NCBI RefSeq assembly: GCF_026745355.1
Contig: NC_079207.1
Location: 9,279,238 to 9,343,237 of the forward strand
Direction: 5' to 3'
DNA from: Beta vulgaris subsp. vulgaris
Taxonomy: Eukaryota > Streptophyta > Magnoliopsida > Caryophyllales > Amaranthaceae
DNA: 64,000 bases
Shown here: positions 50,601-61,737 of the stretch, piece by piece
How the letters are laid out: every line of letters begins with the position of its first letter
How positions within the stretch are numbered: the first letter of the stretch is position 1
Translations under genes and position numbers: made by a program
The notes under the pieces: model-generated
The model's input: only the letters and a program-made list of their open reading frames with translations
Databases searched by the model: none
Told to the model about the DNA's origin: nothing

Positions 50601-52713
50601 TCGGACACGAGTTTGCGTCCAAATGTCGAATACTTGAACTAGGGAAACTTTAAAAGAAACCTCCAAATTTTGACCTAAAATGAAGTATTGAAGTGTCCAA
50701 ATTCATGTTTGAGTGTTGAGTTACTTGACCATCCGACACTAGTACTTTTAGGTAAATTAAAGAGCCTGGCTAACATAGCAGCTAGTTACCTGAAAATTTT
50801 GGGGAGTAATATATAAACATATTATACATTCATACACCTTAAAAAATTGTTTGACTTGGATTAGATCATTTATTGATCAGCCATGATTGGAGCCCCACAA
50901 TAAGAATGATCTTCTATTAGTTACCGTCTCAACATTATTCTAATGCACCGGAGACAAACTAAATAAGCTTCAAGAAACCTTTTAGCAAGAGTACTATTGA
51001 TAACCAGGCAAAATAAAAACACATGCCAGTACTTCCTTCAAGTTTGGAGCAATGAGACTTCAAACAAAGATGCTAGACGCTCACAACAGCAACAAAAAGA
51101 CACATCACTGATAGAGTTCCACCTACCTGTTTTCTAAATCGTTTCCTCCAGCAGCAAGAGCAAACGGCTGTAGTACTTGAGGCAAAGCAACATCTTTGTG
51201 TGGGATGAACCCTACGTTATAGCTCGGGGAGCACACGACTCGAATCGAATTCTTTATAAGATATTCCAACCCCTCAAACGCCCTCACTCCAACATCATGA
51301 CAAGTGACCAAAAAATGATCAGCTCCCAAAGTTCTATTCCAGTAAGGATACTTGGCTATTAAACTCTCAACGTAGTCCTTGACAATTATAGTCATATTCT
51401 CATATGAAGTCCCCTGCATATTATAATATACTAATCATGACTCATATTATAGGAAAACACAAAGGTTAGCAGAAGTCTCACTGTAGCATATGAACACATT
51501 TGGCTTAATTCGACATTATCTGCAACCAGTAAAACAATACTCACAAAATAGAAACAAACACAAACAAAAAGAAAACAGGTAAACTCATTGTATTTTACTG
51601 AACTAGTTGCATGAAGTCTGTTGGTACGTAAGTATCTATGGTTACTTTGTTTTAAAGCGTATCATGGAGGGGGCTCGCTTGAGGGGATAAAGAGAATGCC
51701 TCAAATGAGTCTTAAGAGGTTTGATCCCTAGACCTCAGCGATACATGATGGAAAGTAATGCCACTACTCCACCACCTCAACTTCAGATGAGTACTGCATA
51801 AGCATTCTATATTTCCAATCATTTTTCCACTTCTTGTAAAGCCATACTGTTCTTACCACAAGTAGAACTTGGCCTCACCACAAACTACAACAATTCTCTC
51901 TTCTATAAGCTACAAAATGATACAAATTTAGCCATTATATCCCAATTATCCTAGCATAAATAGCTGATAATCACGCATTATATGTCCATTGACGAGTTTT
52001 CACTTTCTTAACACGCTTAGGGTCTGTTCACTTCTACTTCACTCGGCAAATATCAGTTTAAATCAGTGAAAATCAGTTCACTATACTTTCCTTGTAATCA
52101 TCTACTGTTGAGTAATTTGTTGAAATTCCAAACCATTTGATCCAGAAACAGGTCAAATTATCAGATAATAACTAGTTGAAATCCAAATTAAACACTAGAA
52201 CCAAAATAAAAGACAAAAATTGAAACGAAAACATACCTTGCCACGCATCTTATGGCAAGAAATGGGGATAAAGAAGAGATGAGCCTGATCAGGATCTTGA
52301 GTACGAAAGCGACTCTCTCGAATGTTCTGGAAGAAATAACCTTCACTTGAATACTTTCCAGTGAGCTTCCTCGGAGTTTGATAGAAAGTATTGGGATCAC
52401 CATCGGAGTATATATAAACCTTGAATTTCTTCTCCATTTGCGCGTAATTCAAGCTGAAGATCTCCGGCGAATGATAAACTTCCGACAACTCTTCTCTCTC
52501 CTCATGTTTTTCGTCGGAAGAAATTCGATGAGAGAGAATTGGTACGGTGGTGGTGGTGGTGGAAGAGGAGGAAGGAGGATGGAGAGATTTAAGAGAGAGA
52601 AAAGTGAATGATACCAGAGTTAGAATTGCTAGGGTTAGCAGAGATCCTCGAATAGTGAGCATGGAAGAAGAAGATGAAGATGATGATAATAGCGGTGGTT
52701 TCACCGCCGACAT
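47678..52713 (-). CDS. Exostosin-family glycosyltransferase (GT47), Golgi type II membrane protein
   Basis: Plant GT47 exostosin-like enzymes transfer sugars onto cell-wall polysaccharides or glycoproteins in the Golgi; donor and acceptor here are unknown. Five exons with GT-AG borders and consistent phase, 52237-52713, 51127-51413, 48992-49224, 48587-48744 and 47678-47779, give 418 aa. The N-terminus is serine-rich and followed by a membrane anchor at about residues 19-41 (LLTLAILTLVSFTFLSL), typical of type II Golgi proteins, and then a T/S/E-rich stem. The catalytic region starts near residue 95 (KKFKVYIYSDGDP) and contains ADHFLVTCHDVG, GFWAGHRNSKIR, FCICPGGSQVNSARITDSIH and VILSDYYDLPFNDILDW, the hallmark C-terminal block of this family. 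The protein is shorter than many relatives of 450-520 aa mainly because the stem is short. Intron 49225-51126 is long and holds a MITE. Confidence 0.93.
47870..48076. mobile_element. Decayed copy of the CTATGTT-type hAT MITE
   Basis: The right part (AAAAGTCTGGATAACATAG) and the inner words CAAGTGTCCATGTGTCCGA, TTTTGGCCTATGATG match the 30213-30461 element. The left end is eroded, and no target duplication remains. It lies in the last intron of the GT47 gene. Confidence 0.5.
48124..48456. mobile_element. Possible hAT-like MITE in GT47 intron
   Basis: The left GGCTTTGTTTAGTTGGACGG and the reverse complement of the right GGAATGTTTTGGTTGAGAG are loosely inverted. GGAAAATGTTTTCC-like words occur inward of both ends, so the sequence can fold on itself. 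Similarity of the ends is modest. Confidence 0.4.
50588..50778. mobile_element. CTATGTT-type hAT MITE with 8-bp target duplication (7/8)
   Basis: The start (TTTTTATGTTACTCGGACACG) and the end GGCTAACATAG correspond to the element at 30213. GAGCTAGT (50580-50587) and CAGCTAGT (50779-50786) flank it. It is 191 bp and non-coding. It lies in the long intron of the GT47 gene. Confidence 0.7.
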
Positions 52714-52866
52714 TGGTGGTGGCGCGTAAGTGGAAGTGTGATTCAGTGAATGATAAAAAACTTGAGTTTGATGTGATGCAGGTCACTCTTCACTCTTTTT
52801 AGTCGGTTAGCGCACCAAAAACTATGTTTATTATTGGGTTGAAATTTGATTTGTTTATGATACAAT

Positions 52867-53367
52867 CTACTCCCTCCGTCTTTTTTTATTTGCTACATTT
52901 TGCCATTTAGGTGTGTCTCTTATTATTTGCTACATTTGCCAACATTACTACAAATGTAATAAAAAAACATCCAAAATTCAGCCCAAAAAATTAGCCCACT
53001 TAATCAAATTCCCTAAACCTACCCAACCCACCTAACTCATTTATTACCCCACTCCCTCCATTTAACCCTACCCCAACCCCCTATAACTACTCCCTCCAAA
53101 ACCCTAATCTCATAACTTCCGTCATTTTCTTCTCTCTCCTTCTGACTCTCTCTCTCCTTCTGACTGTCACTTTCCTCTCTCTTCTTCTTCTTCAAACCCT
53201 CAGATCTAGGGTTTTTTACTCCAAAATTGTTGAAAAAAACAGTAGATTAATTATCTACTCTTTTCTGCGATCATTATAAACCTAGATTTTGTCATTTTGG
53301 AGTGATTTCAGAAACGAGTCCCCTGTTTCTTGGTATTTTGGTATTTTGAGTGATTTTGGGTATTTCA
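52867..53367. mobile_element. Mariner-type end and CT-rich leader-like sequence
   Basis: TACTCCCTCCGTCTTTTTTT at 52868 is the usual outer end of plant mariner/Stowaway elements. After it comes CCAACCC-rich and then CT-rich sequence (53125-53195) of the sort seen in plant 5' leaders. No matching right end with good quality was found; a weak candidate is near 55578. Confidence 0.4.
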
Positions 53368-53540
53368 TGGATGAGTTAACTCCGAAATCAAAGAAACGGC
53401 TCTTTGATTTGATGGACGAGTTAGATGCGGAGGCTAAAAATTCTAGGGTTGCAAAAAAACGTTGGATTTTGGTTCGTTTTGTTGGTCTTGTGGCGCGCCT
53501 TCAAGAAAACCACCAGATCTTAATTTGGTGGTGTATTTGA
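53368..53540 (+). CDS. Small ORF of unknown function, possibly a transposon ORF remnant
   Basis: From the ATG at 53368 the frame reads a charged, helical-looking start (MDELTPKSKKRLFDLMDELD) and continues to a stop at 53540. A different frame directly after it (about 53525-53690) reads an acidic, proline-bearing tail with PPPEGFKSWRAYLSWYKNHL, as if a small insertion or deletion had split one longer protein. I do not recognise the family. A CT-rich leader lies upstream and the minisatellite follows at once. Confidence 0.3.
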
Positions 53541-53789
53541 GGGCAAAAAACCTGAAAAATTGGAAGATCCACCTCCGGAAGGCTTTAAATCATGGCGAGC
53601 TTACCTCTCTTGGTATAAAAACCATCTCGAAATGGTTTCGGAGAGTCCCCTTTCAAATTTTGACTCAGATCGGTCCACTCCTTAACTTAAATCTTTGTTT
53701 TTAAAATTTTAGGAAGTTTTTTTAACTTGCTTTGCCTGTGGGGTTGCGTTTGATTAGATTGCATGTTTAGGTTTTTGTGTTTTTTTCAT

Positions 53790-55240
53790 GTTTTGCCTCG
53801 ATTTGTTTATACGCATGTTGTTATGCCTCGATTGTTTAAAAACTTGTTTATTTTGCCTTGATTTGTTTATTTTCTGTTTATTTTGCCTTCATTTGTTTAA
53901 TTTCTGTTTATTTTGCCTTGAGTTGTTCTGTTTATACGATATTTTGCCTTGAGTTGTTCTGTTTATATGATATTTTCTTGATCTGTTAAAACATGTTCAT
54001 TTTAGCCTTGAGTTGTTCTGTTTATATGATATTTTGCCTTGATCTGTATATATATGTTATTTTAGCCTTCATTATTCTGTTTATATGATATTTTCTTGAT
54101 CTGTTAAAATGTTCATTTTGCCTTGAGTTGTTCTGTTTATATGATATTTTGCCTTGATCTGTTAAACATGTTCATTTTAGCCTTGAGTTGTTCTGTTTAT
54201 ATGATATTTTGCCTTGATCTGTTAAAACATGTTCATTTTAGCATTGAGTTGTTCTGTTTATATGATATTTTGCCTTGATCAGTATATATATGTTGATTTT
54301 AGCCTTCATTAGTTGTTTATATGATATTTTGCTTGATCTGTTAAAATGTTATTTAGCCTTGAGTTGTTCTGTTTATATGATATTTTCCTTGATCTGTTAA
54401 AACATGTTCATTTTAGCCTTGATTGTTCTGTTTATATGATATTTTGCTTGATTGTTAAAACATGTTCATTTTAGCCTTGAGTTGTTCTGTTTTATGATAT
54501 TTTGCCTTGATTGTATATATATGTTATTTTAGCCTTCATTAGTTCTGTTTATATGATATTTTGCCTTGATTTGTTAAAACATGTTCATTTTAGCCTTGAG
54601 TTGTTCTGTTTATATGATATTTTGCCTTGATTTGTTAAAACATGTTCATTTTAGCCTTAAATTGTTCTGTTTATATGATATTTTGCCTTGATTGTTAAAA
54701 CATGTTCATTTTAGCATTGAGTTGTTCTGTTTATATGATATTTTGCCTTGATCTGTATATATATGTTGATTTTAGCCTTCATTAGTTCTGTTTATATGAT
54801 ATTTTGCCTTGATCTTTTATAATGTTATTTAGCCTTGAGTTGTTCTGTTTATATGATTTTTCCTTGATCTGTTAAAATGTTCATTTTAGCCTTGATTGTT
54901 CTGTTTATATGATATTTTGCCTTGATTGTTAAAACATGTTCATTTTAGCCTTGAGTTGTTCTGTTTATATGATATTTTGCCTTGACTGTATATAATGTTA
55001 TTTTAGCCTTCATTGTTCTGTTTATGATATTTTGCCTTGATTGTTAAAACATGTTCATTTTAGCCTTGAGTTGTTCTGTTTATATGATATTTTGCCTTGA
55101 TTTGTTAAAACATGTTCATTTAGCCTTGATTGTTCTGTTTATATGATATTTGCCTTGATTTGTTAAAACATTGTTTTTTGCCTTGATTGTTTTGTTTATT
55201 GATATTTTGTTATATATATGTTCATTTGCCTTTATTTGTG
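53790..55240 (+). repeat. AT-rich minisatellite, about 61-bp unit made of two related 30-bp halves
   Basis: About 1.45 kb of tandem units. One half is like GCCTTGATTTGTTAAAACAT followed by GTTCATTTTA. The other is like GCCTTGAGTTGTTCTGTTTA followed by TATGATATTTT. Both halves start with GCCTTGA. In some units TTAAAACATG is replaced by TATATATATG and GAGTTG by CATTAG, giving a second unit type that appears at intervals. Small deletions are scattered through it. No coding potential. Confidence 0.93.
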
Positions 55241-55876
55241 TGTGTGTTGGTGTGATCCTCTATGATGAAATAGGATGTTACATCCAAATTGTTACTCCAT
55301 TTTGCATTTAATCAGTGGTAAAATGAATAGAATTGTAGTATAAAGATTGATGAGGCATTTGTTTATATTTTGGTTTTTGTTTGGCTGTCCAATTTAGTTT
55401 TAATGACATATAGAAAGTTTACATGAGAGGTGCACTATGTTCCTCAATGATGAATGAGGTCAGATGATTTATACTAAGGACATTATGCCTTTTAAGACCA
55501 GTATACTCATGTTGCCACCAATTTTTTGTGTTCTTCTTTTCAACTTTTCCTCTGTTTTAATAGCATGTGTTGAGTAATATGGATGGAGTAACAAATAGCA
55601 ATAGTTGGGCTGTTGCCTGTTGAGGTTTAGTAACTGAAAACTTTTAGTGTATATGACAGTGTCAATCCATCCAAAAATGGGGATAACAAGATTTTATAGC
55701 AGGTCATGTACCCTAGAGAATGGGGTTTACAATGATCATGGGCCGGTTATTCAATAAAATAGGTATTGGAAAACCTTAGATGTTTATTTGGATCCGATCA
55801 GGTCGGATCAATTCGGATTTGATTTACGTCCATATTACTCGGATCAGGTTAATATCAGGTTGAGTCAACCTTTAAG

Positions 55877-58876
55877 TGTAACACTCCGATAATTCTCTCT
55901 TTTCAGAAATACCATTATAATATAAAACTTAGAGCATTATCGCCCGTGTGATAACGTATCGGCTTATTCAGAATTTTGCAACGGAAAACAATTAACTTTT
56001 TTTTTTGAGGGGAAAAGAGAGCCATGATTATATTAAATCTAAAGCCACCAAAGTTTGTAAGCTTTGGGGGAAAGAGTTCATACAAATTACTTCAGACTCA
56101 ACGGCTACATCCCATCTAGCTACAGAATGGGTTGCCGTATTACCTGCTCTCTTTACATGGACACACTCAAAACAAGAAAACGAATCTTTCATCTTTTTGA
56201 TATCATCAAAGAGGAGAAAAATGGGAGCAGCTCCCTCCTTTTGTGCACAAATAATGCGGACCACCAACAGTGCATCACACTCCAAGAGCACCTTCTCGAA
56301 CCCCAATCTTCTCGCAAGCTCAACCCCAAATCTGACAGCACCTGCCTCTGCCATCGCCGGAGCCCAGTTCGCCGACACCCGCTTCACTCCTACTGCTTGC
56401 AGTACGCCATTTTCATCCCTAATAACACAACCGAGCCTCACACCATGCCCTGGCAGTACATGGGCATCCACGTTCACCTTAACAAATGATGGAGGAGGTG
56501 GGTTCCAAGAAGACACGAGAGCCTACTTTGACTTTATTGTAACTCAATAAATAAAGAAACAAGCGTTTAGAGCTTAAACAACCTACTTTGGTCGAAACAC
56601 AAAAACTTAATAAAATATGTTCTTACTAAATGCATAAAGTAAATTATACTAGTTACACATTCTCTCCATTCCAGATTCCCAATGATGCACATCTGCGAAC
56701 CTGTAATGTCAATGTTATACTGAATTTGCTTACCAAAATGGATCATCATAGGATCAATAAGGCAAATCATGATCACACACACAAACAAAGCACGTAATCA
56801 GCAAAGGTGAGTACTACATACTAAACATAAGCATTCCTAACATGATGCTAAATAATAACATGCATGAATAAATAATAATATAATCATATAACATTCTGCA
56901 GACAACTTTTACTGAACTAAACTCTAAACATCTTTTTATTACTTTAAAATGGAATAGTTATTGGACCGAGTTGTCCTACCAAAAATGCCTTCACTAAGAA
57001 GACGAAATACGGGCGCGACTCCGTAATCCAAAATGATCTGCGATATCGAGGAACCTTTGATTAAAAGAGGGATGGTGATCAATCTATTCCTAGATAAAGC
57101 CATGCTCCAACTCCCCATGTCCAACTCTAGACGTGCACTAGTCTAAAGTCTACAACTATTCTCGTCACACTTTACGTTAATTACCAATTATTACTTGTTA
57201 TGACACACACATACAAGCAACACAAAAATAATCAAATAATCACAATGAACTTCTTTTATCTTAGGATTTAATAAGTGATCACAACTTACAACCCAAAATT
57301 AATTTTCCTTTAATCCAATCCATCTTATTTGTTGAGCCAAGCCAACAATCCAACTTACCTTTACATAGACATAATTTCAACTTAAAGCCACATCCATAAA
57401 GTAGTGAAACAATACATAAGAGAACATATGAATAACATGATTCAATCCTTATAACAAATATTAATTCATCATGCGAATTAATAAATAAATTACCTTCCAC
57501 ATGCTTGCACACATGCATAAAACATGTAACAACCAATAATACCAGAAATCATATATGAACATAACAAGTTCCTATATACATGATACTAAAATTCTTTCTC
57601 CTTAAATCAGGATACTAATCACATTGCACACAGGTATGTACGTACCTCATGTAAACTAGCCGGCAGACCACTTTTAACTCCTTAAAAGTGTCCTACAGAA
57701 TACTCTCCGCCTAGAAATCAATATAACTAAAAATCTATTCATAAAAAATACAACAACTCTAGAATATTTAAAATCCCCTTTAAATATATTCAAAAGCTGG
57801 TTTTAATATCAAAACTCCAATTACTTTTAATTCCTAGCATAGTATTACCATACTAGTAATTAAAATTCTTAAAACTCCATACATAAATTAAAATCCTTTC
57901 TGAAATTCCAACAATTTTAAAAATCATAAAACCTTCTTTAAACATATATAAACATGTTTAAAATCATAATCTAAATCAATCATAGTATATAATATGCTAC
58001 TATGATTTTCTAGCAATTAAAACCCTAAAAATTCATGTTTTCATGATTAAAACTACAATCTAACCATAAAACAAATTTGAATTTTTATTCTTATATTATA
58101 AACTATATATAAATCAAGATTACTTATAAAACAGTAAATTAAACTAATAATCATGATTAACATTAAAAGAAAGCATAAAAACATAGTCTTCAATAGAAAC
58201 TTGAGGAAGAAGAAAAGAAAAAGAGTGAAATACCGAAATCGCGAGTGAAATATGGCAGCAGAATTGTGAAACTTGCAGAGGCTATAACTGATAGAATAAT
58301 AATCGGAATCGAGTGATTTTTGAGCCAAGTTCAATAACTTTTCGAGATCTACAATTTTCAAGAAGGAAGTTTTGGCTAAAAATAAACGAAACTATGAGAA
58401 ATTTGGACAATCAGATTCGGGTGAGAGAAAAAAAATGAGTGAAGGGAGGGAAAGAAAACCGTGAGGAGAGTGAGAAAATAAACTTTGTATGGAATAAAAT
58501 AATTGGGTATTAAGATACTGATAAGAAGCTTCCTTTTTGGGCTTTGGAAAAGGAGATAAGGCTTAATGAAAATTGATGATGAATAGGATAAACAAATTAG
58601 AACTTTTATCATCAATATGACTCCTTTTCCTTATTGGGTTCCTCAAGTCCATTAGACTTCTTTTTCAATAGAAATTAGTGTTTAAAACTTTTATCAAAGC
58701 ATGCTTAATTAAAATATTTTCAACTTTCTTAAATCATTAAAACAATTTCATTTGACTTTTAAAATAGTCAACCTTTTAAAATAGTCAAATCATTTTAAAA
58801 TTAGATTATGTTTAAATATAAATATATAGATACCAAAATATATTTATAAAATCCTTTAAAATTATGGGGGATTACA
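55877..58876. mobile_element. Solo-LTR-like unit, 3.0 kb, with 5-bp target duplication
   Basis: It starts TGTAACACTCCGATAATT and ends AATTATGGGGGATTACA, that is TG...CA with inverted ends, as in plant Gypsy-type LTRs. Directly outside, TTAAG is present on both sides (55872-55876 and 58877-58881), the 5-bp duplication made by LTR-retrotransposon integrase. Inside I find no gag, protease, integrase or second LTR, so a solo LTR, or a large non-coding derivative, is the best reading. A LINE fragment lies nested at 55997-56530. Short ORFs in the remainder show no domain. Confidence 0.75.
55997..56530 (-). pseudogene. 5'-truncated LINE with RNase H domain
   Basis: On the minus strand the frame 56516-56028 encodes an RNase H domain of the kind at the C-terminus of plant L1-type LINEs. 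Recognisable are WNPPPPSFVKVNVDAH with catalytic D17, the E57 region (AMAEAGAVRFG), D81 (LLECDALLVV) and the closing RAGNTATHSVAR block, numbered from the GTG at 56516. The frame ends with a stop and the element ends in a CCCCTC plus poly-A tail (T-run at 55997-56006 on the plus strand). Everything upstream of RNase H (endonuclease, reverse transcriptase) is missing, as in typical 5'-truncated insertions. It sits inside the solo-LTR-like unit and must be younger than it. Confidence 0.82.
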
Positions 58877-58881
58877 TTAAG

Positions 58882-59960
58882 CTGTGAAAACTTAATTGGA
58901 CAGTTAACTTTATTTGGATTAGATCATTATTGCATTAATATATTACTATTGTTGGGGTTGAGACATAATTCTAATAAATATACATATTCAAAATTAGTAT
59001 TATCAGTCTTAAAAAATTATACATAAAATCAATTACAATATTATTTTATGGATTAAAATAAGTCGGAGTCTTTAAATTAGATTCAAATTTGAATCTCAAG
59101 TCAGGTTTAAATTAGGTTTTCCATGAATGATTATGTTAATATGACTTCTTATTAGTAGTTAATTAGGTCAGTTTTTTATTTAGAAGTAGTTTACTTACTA
59201 GGCAAATGAAATTGTTCACAGACTAATTTGCTTCTCCTAGCCAACCAAATATATATTTTTTAAATATGTGTTTCTCACAACCAACAACATATGATGTTCT
59301 AAAATAAATAAAATGCTTTTCTCACTTTCGTGAGAGTTTTTCGAAGGAAGTGTTTCATTTATTTTACAACTAATAAAGTATAATAATGAGGCCGGTTAGG
59401 GTGAAAAGAGTCAATTTGTTAACCTATAAATTTGATACAAAGTTGACACAATGCAATGCCTTTGCTGAATCTCGCTCTAATAAATCGAAGTTTAAGCGGC
59501 TGTTGGAAATGACGTTTCTACATTAAGCTGATCTCACAGTATTGCAATCGAGCGAGGTTTTTTTTTTTGCTCTTTATCAATGTGGTTTTGAGCTAGTATT
59601 AAGTTTCTCTTATAAATCAATGACATATATGAACGGTAGCTAAATCTGTGTTTTACTATAATAGCAAAATCTATTTAGTTGATGAAGAAATCGCCAAGTA
59701 ACTTGTTGTGAAAAGCTCAATTTAATTTGGATCACTTCCTCATCACTCAATAAGAAGAAGGATTTATTTCAACACAAAATATTAACAAGCAACAACATAT
59801 AACATTATATTACCACAATAGTTTCATACACTATTACAACTTACACCTATTATTGACTAGAAGGCTTATTTAAGGAAATTACAATTCACACAATACTTAA
59901 AAAAAATTAGTGGCTCTCATAATGTTGAAACTACTAGCTCGATAACCCTTACACAAGCAT
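58882..59960. other. Gene-free AT-rich spacer
   Basis: I see nothing coding. It includes the 3' flank of the cysteine-rich gene. Confidence 0.5.
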
Positions 59961-61701
59961 TTAGTTATCCTTAAGGACAATAACCTCATTACCAGAGCCA
60001 GAAACCTCACACCTACAACCATTGCCACACTCAAAGAAGACTTTTCCAGCATATGGGCCTTCAGTTTTGGTGAAAGTACAAGCATACCCTTCCCCACACA
60101 CACAAAATCCTCCTTCTGTCTCCACTTTCTTAGACGCATCCCTGCAAAATTAGTTTGTATTTGCCAAAAACAAATTAGAATTGATTAATCAAGTTCATGG
60201 AGAATAACTAGTCTCCTACGTCAAAACAAAATTCGATATATATAAGTACTTTTAATTATTGCATCAAGCGTCAATTTAGTAAATAATGCTTGAAATTAAA
60301 TTGTACAACAGTGAAGCGTAAATGATGTTCATATATGTGATGACATACGAAAACTATGTACATACATTCGATATGGTACTTTTTCCATCTCTTAAAAGCT
60401 AAACTAATAAAATGGAAACGGAAAAACACGCTTATTAGTTATACAGGGGCTGACAATCAGGTCGGGTTCATTTCAGGTTGACCTGATTTATATTTCAAGT
60501 CACTTACCCCTAATCCAAACCTAACCCGATTCTAATTTTAAGTCAAAAATCATAACTCAAACCCGATCTTACTGATATCGGGTTGACCCGAAACCAACCC
60601 AAAATGACCTGAAATGAAATTCAACTATACACGCTAAGTTATGAAAGTATGGGTTAATGCCTTGAAATGAAATTTATGTGATCCAAGAAATGGGTTTGGC
60701 CCAATACAAATAAGAATAACAAAAGATAGGTTGTATAAGTTATGAAAGTCTGGGTTAATTTCAAATTGACCCGTGAAAATAATCCGACTTCTAAATCATG
60801 TTATTCGGGTTATTTTCAGGTTCAAAAAGTCAACCCAAACCCAACCCGTTATATTTCCAGGTTGGATTGGGACAAGCAATTTTTTATTTCAGGTCGAAAA
60901 TCTCAACCCAAACCAAGAATTTCTAGGTCAATTTCAGGTCAGGTTATCGGATTTGGTCAACTTTCGTCCGCCCTAGTTATTACACCCTATGTTTTATATC
61001 TAAATCAAATTTTAAACATTTAATTGACTATAATATCCTTTTAAACAATTGAGTTGCTCCTCTAAATGACTCATAAGGTTAAAATATACTTCATTAAGTA
61101 CTACTATATTGTAAGCTTTATTCTGTGTAACTTGGAGAGATGAGTAAAAACATACGTGATGCAGACACAGCCTTCAGCGCAATTGGTGAAAGGCTTGGCT
61201 TCAGGTTGAGCATCTTCAATTTTTCTTATCACACAAGTCCATCCTGGGCCGCACTTGCAGCATGCTTTGCTGTTTGAGCAAAAATACGGGTATATTCTTT
61301 TGTCAACTAAACATTCATAAAAAACCAGACATTTCCAAATGACAAACTATATTTTGCTACTAGGAAGTATACATATTTGTTTTTTTGGGGTGCAAAGGAA
61401 GTATATACATAGTTGCAAGTACCTCATATGTGAGGCTTATGCGCTAGTGCATATATTATACTATCTCTGTTTTTATTTAGTTGCAATATTCACCTTTTTG
61501 CATAAATTCTAAGAAATAAGAAAAGAGAGTATAATTGATCCACTTGCCCCTGCTACTAGTACTGTAATTAAATGGGGAGAGTAGGTGGAATAAGGGTAAT
61601 ATAATCATATTATCCCAAAAGCTTTCCTAAAAAGGGAAATGTTGCAACTAATAAAAAACACCTAAAATTAGAAATTGTTGCAACTAAATACAAACAAAGG
61701 T

Positions 61702-61737
<36 letters not shown>

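Noticed and set aside
52868..55589. A complete 2.7 kb mariner element running from the TACTCCCTCC end to GGATGGAGTA near 55580
   Set aside because: The proposed right end matches the left for only about nine bases and then diverges; no transposase is seen. Only the left end is reported.
56028..56550. Plus-strand frames of 141 and 181 residues
   Set aside because: They are antisense shadows of the LINE RNase H domain, which has catalytic residues on the minus strand.
59897..60139. 80-residue minus-strand frame
   Set aside because: It is the wrong frame over exon 3 of the cysteine-rich gene; the spliced frame gives the repeated Cys modules and a stop at 59961.
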